Positions 1 through 6,946 of a stretch of 64,000 nt of DNA are shown here, piece after piece. Source of the stretch: Bradyrhizobium sp. ISRA430 (GTDB lineage: Bacteria; Pseudomonadota; Alphaproteobacteria; Rhizobiales; Xanthobacteraceae). A program made the position numbers and the translations under genes. Numbering within the stretch: the first letter of the stretch is position 1; every line of letters starts with the position of its first letter. Under the pieces are notes generated by a model, which worked only from the letters and a program-made list of their open reading frames with translations, was not told where the DNA came from and did not search any database. Where the stretch lies: NCBI RefSeq assembly GCF_029909975.1, contig NZ_CP094516.1, positions 8,162,501-8,226,500 on the forward strand, given 5' to 3'.

Positions 1-370
1 GCCCGCCGATGACGAGCGAGAGCGACTCCGCCATCGCTGCGATGTCGGCGGCGATGTTGAAGGTGTTCGCTGCGACGAGAAGGGCGACGAGCGCAATCAC
101 GAGCCAGCGCGGCGCGAGCGCCATGACGTTGGCGGCGAGGCCCTTGCCGGTGACCCGGCCGATCTGCGCGCTCACGAGCTGGATGGCGATCATGAACGGC
201 GTCGTCAGAAACACCGTCCAGAGCAGTCCGTAACCAAACTGCGCGCCCGCCTGCGAGTAGGTCGCGATCCCCGACGGATCGTCGTCGGCCGCGCCGGTGA
301 TCAGACCGGGCCCCAGCCTTCGCAGCACCGTCAGCACGGATTTCGTCGGTGCGTGGGCGCTGTCGCTCAT
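1..370 (-). CDS. NRAMP-family divalent metal transporter, 5' part
   Basis: This is the N-terminal ~123 residues of an inner-membrane proton-coupled Mn(II)/Fe(II)-type transporter; the gene runs off the left edge. The ATG is at 368-370 on the minus strand. After a short cytoplasmic start, the protein shows the family hallmark PGLITGAADDDPSGI near residues 20-35. That stretch is the TM1 unwound helix that carries the metal-binding DPSG-type motif. Two further hydrophobic segments follow. No good Shine-Dalgarno sequence precedes the start. The family assignment is strong; the exact metal is inferred. Confidence 0.85.
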   Translation of the reverse strand, partial: MSDSAHAPTKSVLTVLRRLGPGLITGAADDDPSGIATYSQAGAQFGYGLLWTVFLTTPFMIAIQLVSAQIGRVTGKGLAANVMALAPRWLVIALVALLVAANTFNIAADIAAMAESLSLVIGG

Positions 371-518
371 GAAGGGGAGTCTCGATCGGCTCTTTTCCGG
401 AATGGCGAAATCACGGATCTAATGCGGTACGGAAACGATAGTTCCCGGCCAAACCGGCGCATTGCGCTGAATCAACTCGCGCGCAGCCAGATCATGCGGC
501 CGCGCGGCCCGTGTCAGG

Positions 519-600
519 TTTGAGACGTCGGGCAAAACATCTGTAGAGATGCATCATCGCAAATATGATCGCGCCCGCGCCGTCGTCGGTCGCGGGCTTT
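519..600 (+). repeat. Dispersed intergenic repeat, copy A, ending in a terminator hairpin
   Basis: The box ACGTCGGGCAAAACA at about 525-539 is followed by a GCATCATCG segment and a GC-rich hairpin (CCCGCG pairing with CGCGGG, 574-596) with a short T-rich tail. The same order of box, CATCATCG segment and hairpin recurs near 4.7 and 5.5 kb, and partially near 5.1 kb. It lies between the divergent NRAMP gene and a small membrane gene, so it may be a transcribed element or a mobile terminator. Confidence 0.6.
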
Positions 601-631
601 GTCATATCTGCGGTCGATGCCGGGGGGCAGC

Positions 632-817
632 CTATTTGATGCTGACGAACATGCCCCAGGCGGCGGCGAGCGTGGCACCCGAGAAGACGATCATCGGGTT
701 ATCGCAGAACGCGCTGCCATAGGTGCACATGGTGACGCCGAACGAGCCGATCTCGTGATGGCTCGCCGAGTAGAACAGTCCCGACAGCACCAGCAATGCG
801 GCGGCGACGTAATACAT
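632..817 (-). CDS. Small membrane protein of unknown function (61 aa)
   Basis: The product is a short hydrophobic protein. It has an N-terminal membrane segment (residues 1-17) and a second hydrophobic stretch near the C-terminus (FSGATLAAAWGMFVSI), with two Cys residues between them (CTYGSAFC). The length and two-TM layout resemble small lineage-specific membrane proteins common in Bradyrhizobium. A GGAGAGA-type Shine-Dalgarno lies just upstream of the ATG. I do not recognise a function. Confidence 0.6.
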   Translation of the reverse strand: MYYVAAALLVLSGLFYSASHHEIGSFGVTMCTYGSAFCDNPMIVFSGATLAAAWGMFVSIK

Positions 818-952
818 CGACCATCTCTCCTCGGTTGTCCTGGCGTCGTCGCTTCCCGGTGGGGCGGCTTACACGCGGGACACAACAGGGGCGTGCCGCC
901 AGCATGGCGCGGACAGATTGCATTCCGCCGAATCCGATTTGCTGCATTTAGG

Positions 953-976
953 TAAAGTTTGACCGGTCGGGCAAAC
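953..976 (+). repeat. Dispersed repeat, truncated copy E
   Basis: The stretch reads GTTTGACCGGTCGGGCAAACA, split here as GTTTGACC and GGTCGGGCAAACA. It matches the 5' box of the repeat found at 519, 5081 and 5471 but lacks the downstream hairpin. It is on the same strand as the other copies. Confidence 0.4.
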
Positions 977-991
977 ACAAGTCGTTTCTGA

Positions 992-1331
992 CTAGGGTTG
1001 CAGCAACGAGAGAAGGCGAAGCCGGTCTTCCTGGCGGCGACGCTGGTTGGCGCGCATCATTTCCAACTCACTTCGGCTTGACTTGTGTCCTGGTTCTGCC
1101 GTTTCAAGCCAACGACCAGCGCCTCCTGCTCTGCAAGCTGCCGCTCAGCCTCAACCACCTCGCGCTCCAATCGCCTCAGCTCATCTAGAAGTGGGTCCTT
1201 GTACATAGCCAAACACGCAGTCCGGGCGTCATTCGCAAATTGTCCCCGCGCCATTTCAACAGCGCGTATCAAGCTGCGTTCCTCATTGAGCTTGCGACAT
1301 TCGGCCCGGTCTCGACGTGCGGTGGACTTCA
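992..1331 (-). pseudogene. Frameshifted small coiled-coil protein gene
   Basis: From the ATG at 1331 the frame encodes about 90 residues rich in Glu, Arg and Leu heptads (for example LRRLEREVVEAERQLAEQEA), ending at a stop at 1057. The other frame continues without a stop across the same point (SELEMMRANQRRRQEDRLRL) down to a TAG at 992-994 and keeps the helical character. A one-base loss or two-base gain near 1071-1076 would join the two frames. The joined product resembles a widespread Bradyrhizobium family of ~100-aa coiled-coil proteins ending in a similar Arg/Asp-rich helix. A sequencing error could give the same picture. Confidence 0.45.
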
Positions 1332-1428
1332 TCCTCGACGCGAAACACGTCTGAAACACACCTGAAACCCAGATCGTTCTGAACTTCGCCGGCCGCCAAC
1401 TCGACCAATAGTCCAAGAGGAGACCATC

Positions 1429-1539
1429 ATGATCCAGGTCGGTTCGAAGGAAGAGGTCGCGCTTCTGCTGGCGCTGTTTGGCACACATAGCCAGCCCATC
1501 ACGAAGGCGACACCAAAGTCATCGCGCGGCCACAACTAG
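1429..1539 (+). CDS. Candidate 36-aa small protein
   Basis: A short ORF starts with ATG at 1429 and is preceded by a strong AAGAGGAGA ribosome site (1415-1423) at good spacing. The product begins MIQVGSKEEVALLLALFG and ends in a basic tail. The opposite strand has a longer open frame here, but it has no comparable ribosome site. No homologue is recognised, and the claim rests on the start-site quality. Confidence 0.35.
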   Translation: MIQVGSKEEVALLLALFGTHSQPITKATPKSSRGHN

Positions 1540-1654
1540 AAATCCATGCCACGTCTGGACCGGGATCGCCCGATTATCCGATTGGACTACCTCCAATTTT
1601 CCCTATGCGGCCAACAGGTTAGGCCCCAGCATGCGCGCGAGAGAGGAGTTGTGC

Positions 1655-1966
1655 ATGAGTCGCTCGCCGTCCATCGTGCCACAAGGCGCCGACCAAGACG
1701 TCTATCTGGTGTTGAATGACTTTGGCAGGCTTGGCTGCGCCTGGTGCGAAGCAGATGAGGAAGGCACCCACCGCGAAGCGGTGATCCGTCAGTTGTTCGA
1801 AGATCATTACAGCCACCCGGTTCGCATCGTGGCATTCAACACCACCGAGGGATGGTCGCGCGATGTGACGATCGATATCGCCGATGAAGTGCGCCGCCGA
1901 TTCTCCGAATACGAAGACGTGCCGCGTTCTGTTCAAGACTTTTTGGAAAGTGCTGTCCGGCGCTGA
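1655..1966 (+). CDS. Conserved hypothetical protein (103 aa)
   Basis: The start at 1655 is chosen because AGAGGAG lies about 7 bases upstream; an in-frame ATG at 1631 has none. The protein reads VYLVLNDFGRLGCAWCE near its start and later VRIVAFNTTEGWSRDVTIDIA. It is a compact soluble alpha/beta protein of a kind frequent in Bradyrhizobium and related rhizobia, where it has no assigned role. It is followed at 32 bp by another small gene on the same strand. Confidence 0.65.
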   Translation: MSRSPSIVPQGADQDVYLVLNDFGRLGCAWCEADEEGTHREAVIRQLFEDHYSHPVRIVAFNTTEGWSRDVTIDIADEVRRRFSEYEDVPRSVQDFLESAVRR

Positions 1967-1998
1967 GCTGCTTCGCCCGGCAAGCTCGCCGCCTTCAT

Positions 1999-2187
1999 AT
2001 GAGAACGATGATGCTGGACGACGAATTTAACAAGCAGCGTGCCAAGGTATTGCGTGATCTTGCAGAACAAGCAGACCCGTTCATCAGAAGACGGCTGTTG
2101 CGTCTGGTGGAGCGTTACGAACCCAAACGGCGGCCTGCACCGGATGATCAGCAGCTCGTACGTTCCCGAGATGGCGCTGACCGCTAG
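1999..2187 (+). CDS. Small hypothetical protein (62 aa)
   Basis: This charged helical protein (LDDEFNKQRAKVLRDLAEQA followed by DPFIRRRLLRLVERYE) resembles the many ~60-aa Bradyrhizobium proteins with an N-terminal helix, a DPF(I/T)-R turn and a second Arg-rich helix. Alternative ATGs lie at 2008 and 2011. It is probably co-oriented with the preceding gene. Function is unknown. Confidence 0.5.
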   Translation: MRTMMLDDEFNKQRAKVLRDLAEQADPFIRRRLLRLVERYEPKRRPAPDDQQLVRSRDGADR

Positions 2188-2393
2188 GCAATATCCGACG
2201 ATCTTGCATCGCGATCTGCAAGCTCCTCGCAATCCGATTTTGATCAAGATCTGTGATCTAGCATGCGCTGCCGCGGGCAGCGTCACAGGCTGAAGTTGCA
2301 GTTGTACTAATCTGCGGTTGCTTGCGTACGCCGGAGCAAGGCGTAAGATTCGGATGATTTGATTCGTGTGATTTGCAAGTAGTGGAGGTCAGC

Positions 2394-2480
2394 TTGCCAG
2401 CCGTCCTCGTTTTCAAGATCACCATCGTTGGATTAGGCGTCTTTTCGACGATCCTTGCCTTTCAGCTCATAAGCACATGA
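2394..2480 (+). CDS. 28-aa single-pass membrane peptide, TTG start
   Basis: The TTG at 2394 follows GTGGAGGTC with good spacing. The peptide is almost entirely one hydrophobic helix (LVFKITIVGLGVFSTILAFQL) and ends at a TGA at 2478-2480. A textbook rho-independent terminator begins 5 bases later, so the unit of ribosome site, ORF and terminator is complete. It is too short for ordinary gene callers and its function is unknown. Confidence 0.5.
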   Translation: MPAVLVFKITIVGLGVFSTILAFQLIST

Positions 2481-2485
2481 AGAAG

Positions 2486-2509
2486 AGGCCGCCTCAGGCG
2501 GCCTTTTTC
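2486..2509 (+). terminator. Rho-independent terminator
   Basis: The arms AGGCCGCC (2486-2493) and GGCGGCCT (2497-2504) enclose a TCA loop and are followed by a T run. It closes the 28-aa membrane peptide gene. Confidence 0.85.
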
Positions 2510-2786
2510 ATTTTTCATGCGCGCGATGAGGGGGGCCGGCGTCGATATGGATAGCTCGCGCGCGCATCAATGCACCGTGCATTAAACTCAGGCAAATCCG
2601 CCGCAAGCGAAAGGGGCCGCCTTGCGGCGACCCCTTGCCGGTTGAAATCGCTTTCGGGATGAAATCCAGCCCCGGCAGGATCAGCTTATGCGTCTCGCAA
2701 CAGGATCGGAAATCCCGGACTATTACTGTGCGTAATACTGACCTTGTTTTAGCTATTGGTTCCCGATTAGGCCCAAATTCAGGCAT
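2510..2786. other. Intergenic stretch without a recognised gene
   Basis: No credible ORF was found. There is an interrupted inverted repeat at 2611-2636 (outer arms AAGGGG and CCCCTT, inner GC pairs) and a short AATGCAC/TGCATT repeat near 2572. Neither has a terminal T run. Confidence 0.5.
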
Positions 2787-3122
2787 TTAGCTGCCCGGCG
2801 GGCTGTAGGACGAGCGCAACTTGGCCGCGTTCTGCCGCACCGGTTTGATCTCGTCTTGCGTGAAGAGCCTTGTCAGTTTCACGTTCTGCAGTGTGCCGGC
2901 CGCGACGGTCAGGCCGGAGATGGCTGGAGCCACACTCGGATCAGGCACGTCGAAAATCACCAGAACGCCCGGGCCATCGGCCGCAACGCTGTACATCGAG
3001 ACCAGCTTTCCGCCGGCCGCCTCAATGAGTTTTTTCGCCGCTTCCTGACGATTGGTTGTCGGGTTTTCCAGTATGGCATTGAGAGAGCGTGGCGTGTATT
3101 GCCCTGTGAGACAGAAATGCAT
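2787..3122 (-). CDS. GYD-domain protein (111 aa)
   Basis: The start at 3122 (MHFCLTGQYTPRSL) follows an AGGAGGA ribosome site; longer open frames upstream lack one. The pattern FCLTGQYTPRSLNAILENP, then AGGKLVSMYSVAADGPGVLVIFDVPD, matches the GYD domain family, small dimeric ferredoxin-like alpha/beta barrels common in rhizobia. The biochemical role is unknown, and no operon partner is adjacent. Confidence 0.75.
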   Translation of the reverse strand: MHFCLTGQYTPRSLNAILENPTTNRQEAAKKLIEAAGGKLVSMYSVAADGPGVLVIFDVPDPSVAPAISGLTVAAGTLQNVKLTRLFTQDEIKPVRQNAAKLRSSYSPPGS

Positions 3123-3529
3123 GCTGTCCTCCTGCTGAAAATTGTGGCCATTAAAATTCATGCCGTGACGAGTTGATCGTGACGGCGGCCGAATCTGAAA
3201 ATGAGGAGTACAATGCCCGCCGTGGGCACAAACGCCGCCAGCGACTAACGAGATTTCGGCACACCTCGTTGGCGGCTCTCGCGCACGATACACCAGCTAC
3301 CCGACGTGTAGAAAGGCGATTTCACTCGTGTCTCTCGTGAGCCTACCCTCGCACCGTCGCAGTTCGATGCAATGGCAACGAAGTACCGCTGCCGAACGAT
3401 CGCGTGCGCGCCGATGGCTTCCTTGATGCGAACGAAGATCCGACTTCGACGCCGGTAGCTTTATCCAGCGCAACCTTCGTCGGGTTTGTTCGTTGAGGGG
3501 CACAACTCGAGCACGCGTACGATCGAGCC
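3123..3529. other. 407-bp stretch without a recognised gene
   Basis: Open frames exist on both strands but none has a supported start or family-like sequence. An ACACGTCGGG match to the dispersed repeat box lies on the minus strand near 3303-3312; it may be a decayed copy. Confidence 0.4.
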
Positions 3530-3742
3530 ATGGGATACGAGCGTTTACACCCGCCAAAATACTGGCGGATGCGAGCGGAGGAATTCAGGACGAAGGCGGA
3601 TCATTGCGAGCACAGCGCGGTCAGGGAATGGCTGCGCCAGGTGGCAAGAAACTATGAGGAGTTGGCGCAACGCGCCGAGAATATCCGCACCGCAAACGAT
3701 CTCGCAGAGCAGCGGCGGTCGACGCTGTCGCAGTCGAAATGA
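3530..3742 (+). CDS. Small helical hypothetical protein (70 aa)
   Basis: The sequence YWRMRAEEFRTKADHCEH, then VREWLRQVARNYEELAQRAE, follows the two-helix pattern of a very common family of short Bradyrhizobium proteins: 'WR.RAEE.R..A' followed by an 'LR.VA..YE.LA..AE' helix. These proteins are soluble and have no known function. It stands alone on the plus strand. Confidence 0.6.
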   Translation: MGYERLHPPKYWRMRAEEFRTKADHCEHSAVREWLRQVARNYEELAQRAENIRTANDLAEQRRSTLSQSK

Positions 3743-3939
3743 TCGAACGATCTGGCGCGCTGCCAACTTTGCGCAGCCGCAGTGACGGCCCTCGCGCCGT
3801 CTTCGGGTTTCACCCACGGGACAACTCCGGGCGAATTGAAAGTGCCAACTTTGTCCAGGTTCAAGATCGAGCAAAAGAGTCCTGGCGCAATTTACCTCCA
3901 TCACCGGACAAGGCTCAGTCCGTAGGCGTCGGTGGCTGA

Positions 3940-4188
3940 GAGACCGATCGCGCTCCCGCCTGCACAAGAGGGAGCGCGGCCATACCGGAGAACATCGGCC
4001 ATATCCATCGCGTTCACGATGAAGCTGCTGCGATCGCGAGGCAGAACGCCTACATGCGCAGTGTCGTGGCGGAGTCCCTGGAAATACTTCGAAGGCGGGT
4101 CCCGGACACCTTCCTAGGCCACAAGACGCAGGAGCCCTTCCCCAGAGAGGGGCTACGCTACGCCAGAGCCTTCCCTGACCGCCAATGA
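3940..4188 (+). pseudogene. Remnant of a small hypothetical gene without start codon
   Basis: The frame is open for 83 codons to a TGA at 4186-4188 and is protein-like (helix with ARQNAYMRSVVAESLEILRR, then PDTFLGHKTQEPFPRE). The tail resembles the DTF-GRKT-EPFP ending seen in many small Bradyrhizobium proteins. A stop directly precedes the frame (3937-3939) and the first in-frame ATG is at 4054, inside the helix. The gene has probably lost its 5' end. Confidence 0.35.
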
Positions 4189-4359
4189 GATTGAAACGGC
4201 GGGTATCAGGCCGGAGTGAAGCTCGCTCGTCATTCTTGCATGCCCGCAAATGGCCCACGCGTGCGAGGCCAAGCGCATCTGTTCGAACCGAAGCCGTCGG
4301 GCCTCACGCAGAGCGGCATCGGCGCGCACCAACAGGGGATCTGGCATTGACCCGTGCAT
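4153..4359 (-). CDS. Possible small hypothetical protein (68 aa)
   Basis: The translation contains one plausible amphipathic helix (LLVRADAALREARRLRFEQM) similar in style to other short proteins here. There is no convincing ribosome site and its 3' end overlaps the remnant on the other strand, so it is only a weak candidate. The rest of 4360-4690 shows nothing recognisable. Confidence 0.22.
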   Translation of the reverse strand: MHGSMPDPLLVRADAALREARRLRFEQMRLASHAWAICGHARMTSELHSGLIPAVSISLAVREGSGVA

Positions 4360-4690
4360 GGCCGGCCAACGCCGTTTCGGAAAGGTAGTTCCCGTCGAGA
4401 TTCCGCTTCGATTGCGGCTGTCACTTGCGTTCGCCTGCGCCGCCGGGCACCATCATTCGCCATCGCATCAGCGGCGACGCTCAGCTCAGAACGGATATCC
4501 ACGACACGCAAAGCTTCGCGAGCCAGGCTCAGGCAGAGAGCTGCAGGTGCAGGACTTGGTTGAAGGCGATCGGCTGGTAATCGGCAAAGGCTGCCCGACG
4601 TATCAAACTCCATCCGGCAATCTCTTGACCCCGTCTCAATCGATGCCAGGCTCAGCACGCCGTCATTGCGAACCGACGGAGCAACCGGCC

Positions 4691-4765
4691 AACACCGGCA
4701 GACTGGCATCAACGAGACGAGTTCGTTGAGCCCGCGCGGGGAGTGGCCCGCTGCGGGTTTTGTCT
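4691..4765 (+). repeat. Dispersed repeat, copy B, with terminator
   Basis: The core AACACCGGCAGA, GGCATCAACGAGACGAG and TTCGTTGAG segments match copy D at 5491-5529 almost base for base. A hairpin (CCCGCGCGGG, 4731-4740, facing CCCGCTGCGGG, 4747-4757) is followed by TTTT. The upstream CGTCGGGCAAAACA box has diverged here. Confidence 0.55.
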
Positions 4766-4871
4766 TCTGGTTGAGATCAAACGGTTGGGACACACAAAGC
4801 GGACAAGATGCCGCGCCCCCTACGATTGGCGAAGTGCCTTGACTCGCGTTTCGTGCACACTGCTGGCCGCA

Positions 4872-5030
4872 ATGACCAAGACCGACGCAGAACGGTTCCG
4901 GAAGGAAGCCGAGGAATGCCGCCAGATGGCGGCCAGGGCGATCAATCCTGCGGATCGGGATGGATGGCTGAAGCTCGCGGATGACTGGATCAAACTCGCA
5001 AGCGAGGCCGAAAGGAAGGAACGGCTCTGA
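4872..5030 (+). CDS. Small helical hypothetical protein (52 aa)
   Basis: The protein reads DAERFRKEAEECRQMAARA, then DRDGWLKLADDWIKLASEAE. It belongs to the very abundant Bradyrhizobium type 'FR..AEECR..A..A....D...WL.LA.DW..LA...E'. The frame is open farther upstream, but that part lies in the repeat-B terminator, so the ATG at 4872 is preferred. Function is unknown. Confidence 0.6.
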   Translation: MTKTDAERFRKEAEECRQMAARAINPADRDGWLKLADDWIKLASEAERKERL

Positions 5031-5080
5031 ACTCTGGAGCAGACGCGGCGAGCCCAACTGGTCGTGGCCGCCGGTACGAC

Positions 5081-5165
5081 GTTGACGCGTCGGGCAAAAC
5101 ACCTGCATGGTGGCATCATCGAGACAAGTTGGTTGCGAGCAGCAAGCCCCGCTCGATCAGAGCCC
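5081..5165 (+). repeat. Dispersed repeat, copy C, degenerate hairpin
   Basis: The box TTGACGCGTCGGGCAAAACAC (5082-5102, split as TTGACGCG and TCGGGCAAAACAC) is followed by GGCATCATCGAGACAAGTT. The terminator-like part has decayed. It is on the same strand as copies A, B and D. Confidence 0.55.
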
Positions 5166-5186
5166 CCCGCACAAACGAGCCTGCAA

Positions 5187-5372
5187 CTAATCGTCCTTCG
5201 ACAGATCGCGCGGGTCTTTGTGAAGGTCGATGCTGCGGCCTTCGCCCTGGATGAGGTCGCGGTCCTCGGCATCCGTCTCGCTGATGTCCGCGATGATCGC
5301 TTCTTGCGTCTCGCGCTTCTCATCGTTGCGCGGCTTCGGTCCCGGCACATCTCGCGACGTCTTTGACATCAT
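5187..5372 (-). CDS. Small acidic/charged hypothetical protein (61 aa)
   Basis: Translation from the ATG at 5372 (MMSKTSRDVPGPKPRNDEKR) is supported by an AGGAGG ribosome site at 5380-5385. The product is highly charged and probably largely disordered, rich in Asp, Glu, Lys and Arg throughout. It lies between repeat copies C and D and is not recognised as any characterised family. Confidence 0.55.
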   Translation of the reverse strand: MMSKTSRDVPGPKPRNDEKRETQEAIIADISETDAEDRDLIQGEGRSIDLHKDPRDLSKDD

Positions 5373-5470
5373 GGTCGATCCTCCTGGCGGAGGTAACCGC
5401 AGCCAACTCGAATGGTTCTTTCGGTGAGTGCTCGCGCGGGCAACCGGAAAAGGAGCGATAGCCAAGACAA

Positions 5471-5566
5471 AGTTTGACACGTCGGGCAAAACACCGGCAG
5501 AGTAATATCATCGAGACGAGTTCGTTGAGGCCCGCGCGGGAAGCAATCCGCCGCGGGTTTTTTCGT
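5471..5566 (+). repeat. Dispersed repeat, copy D, complete with terminator
   Basis: This copy contains the full order: TTTGACACG with TCGGGCAAAACACC, GGCAGAG, ATCATCGAGACGAG, TTCGTTGAGG, then a hairpin (CCCGCGCGG, 5531-5539, facing CCGCCGCGGG, 5548-5557) with a six-T run. It is the best reference copy for defining the element, which is about 95 bp long. Confidence 0.65.
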
Positions 5567-5768
5567 CTCGATTTGAGATCGGACGGTGGCGGCGCATCGC
5601 GGCCTCACCCTCGTTGACGGGTTCATGGAGCGCCGATCGGCGCGCGGCCGTCCGAACCATTGCTGTCCGAGCACGCGCGAACGTGCAGGCCCGCGGCGCG
5701 AGCCCGTTGCTTGCGCCGCTGCGGTCTCCGGACGCGGAGCTCGGACATTGGTAGGAGCCGGACAGCTG

Positions 5769-5942
5769 ATGGGTTACTGCGTGGCGCTCTACTTCGCCAA
5801 GCTCCTGGTCGGGGACAAGGGGCTTGGGTTCGGTTCCACGGACGCCTTGGCGGGATTTGCTGCCGTCACGGCCAACCTCGTGGTTTCCTTCTATTTCGCC
5901 AAGCGCGGCTTCGAGAACGTTGCAAGGATCATCAAGCGGTGA
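5769..5942 (+). CDS. Small membrane protein (57 aa) of a coupled pair
   Basis: The start at 5769 is tentative; a TAGGAG lies about ten bases upstream and the frame is open further 5'. Two hydrophobic segments (LMGYCVALYFAKLLVG and DALAGFAAVTANLVVSFYFA) suggest two membrane helices. Its TGA overlaps the GTG of the next gene (GTGA at 5939-5942), so the two are translationally coupled. Such small membrane pairs occur in phage-derived modules; that link is inference. Confidence 0.5.
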   Translation: MGYCVALYFAKLLVGDKGLGFGSTDALAGFAAVTANLVVSFYFAKRGFENVARIIKR

Positions 5943-6241
5943 AGGTGCCAGACCATGAAATCAGGAAGATCGTCGCGGAGACGCTAGCCGGGCAGCACAG
6001 GCTTCAGCAGGAGAGCATCGACACCATCGTCCTGAAGGCAGTGGCATCGGTGCTCGCCGCCTTCGGAATCGAAGACGAAGATCGCAAAGAAGTCAGAGCG
6101 GATTTCCAGCACCTGCGGCGCTGGCGGAAAAGTGTGGAACAGGCGCAGAGCTACACAATCAAGGCGGTGATCACTGTCATCGTTGTCGGCCTGGTCGGCG
6201 CGGTCTGGCTCGGCGTCAAAGTCGTCTTGTTAGGCAAGTGA
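5939..6241 (+). CDS. Tail-anchored hypothetical protein (100 aa), coupled pair partner
   Basis: The GTG start at 5939 overlaps the previous stop by four bases. The product (VPDHEIRKIVAETL, then IEDEDRKEVRADFQHLRRW) is a soluble helical domain followed by one C-terminal membrane helix (AVITVIVVGLVGAVWLGVKV). It resembles a small phage-associated membrane protein family of alphaproteobacteria, which I cannot name with certainty. No other phage genes are adjacent. Confidence 0.6.
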   Translation: MKVPDHEIRKIVAETLAGQHRLQQESIDTIVLKAVASVLAAFGIEDEDRKEVRADFQHLRRWRKSVEQAQSYTIKAVITVIVVGLVGAVWLGVKVVLLGK

Positions 6242-6487
6242 ACCGCAGCGGCGGCGGGGCGCCGCCACTGCCGATCCCGCCTATTGTTTGCCCTCAATGG
6301 ACCTGCCATGTAGATAATTCGTATCGTCGATACGGACGATGAGGATGTCGCCGAGACTCTGGCCGATCTGCATCGTCTGACATTCTTCGATGAGCCGTCA
6401 TGCCGCAGTTCGAACTGGGAGCATGGTGGCTTGCATATTGTGGCGATGAAGCGGTTGGTTTTCGCCGGTACCGTGCCATCGACATGT

Positions 6488-6695
6488 GTGAAACAGCGGG
6501 TACTTTTGCCGCGTTGGGGTCTTGCAGCGACACTGGGGGCGAGGGCTTCAGCTCAGGCTGAAGCGATCCCTCGTTTCAGATACAACCGACAACCTCGTCT
6601 CAGCTAACAATTTCATTGTGGGCTACCGGCTCTACGAACCCGAGACACCTTGGGCCTGGTCGAATACGCTCTATTGCCGCAAGCCACTAGGATGA
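6488..6695 (+). pseudogene. Possible frameshifted small secreted protein gene
   Basis: From a GTG at 6488, one frame reads like a signal peptide (basic start, GLAATLGARASAQAEA). Another frame then carries a protein-like stretch (NNFIVGYRLYEPETPWAW, then SNTLYCRKPLG) to a TGA at 6693-6695. One +1 shift near 6550-6600 would join them. There is no clear ribosome site and no family is recognised, so this is tentative. Confidence 0.27.
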
Positions 6696-6799
6696 GCAGC
6701 CAGTTGGCTCTGTTTCCGTGCCGCGGAACACCGCTCCGCGGTTGGCCGGCGCGAACACATCGTTCGCCCCGGCGAGAGCAAGGACGCCTTTCGCAAGTG

Positions 6800-6834
6800 G
6801 CCCGGCAGCTTGACGGCTGCCGGGCCTCCTTTTG
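6800..6834 (+). terminator. Strong rho-independent terminator
   Basis: The ten-base arms GCCCGGCAGC (6800-6809) and GCTGCCGGGC (6816-6825) pair perfectly and are followed by CTCCTTTTGCGTTTT. It sits downstream of the 6488-6695 remnant and upstream of the CoA-transferase gene. It must end a plus-strand transcript, possibly an unrecognised RNA. Confidence 0.8.
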
Positions 6835-6946
6835 CGTTTTGAAACAGAGCGAGCTGAGGCACTTGCGAAGTCGGTGGCGCCGAGCTTTAAGTTGGTCATG
6901 CCAGAAAATTCGGCGAGCACAAGCCGATGTAGGGAGCGCGCGGCCC

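Larger units (their letters stand above)
6242..6946. other. 705-bp stretch with remnants but no intact gene
   Basis: It holds a hairpin-forming repeat at 6541-6572 (GCTTCAGC facing GCTGAAGC, with outer GAGGG/CCCTC), a possible frameshifted gene (6488-6695) and a strong terminator (6800-6834). I found no ORF with a supported start. Confidence 0.45.

Noticed and set aside
2229..2262. Possible FNR/FixK box near TTGATCAAGATC
   Set aside because: The half-sites are not at the N6 spacing and no promoter-proximal gene uses it.
4230..5108. 292-codon minus-strand frame over the small helical gene and repeat B
   Set aside because: Cys/Pro/Arg-rich composition, no start support, and it runs through a terminator repeat.
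6650..6946. 99-residue N-terminal extension of the CoA transferase
   Set aside because: The extension crosses a strong terminator and lacks family sequence. The ATG at 6947 has a ribosome site and fits the family length.
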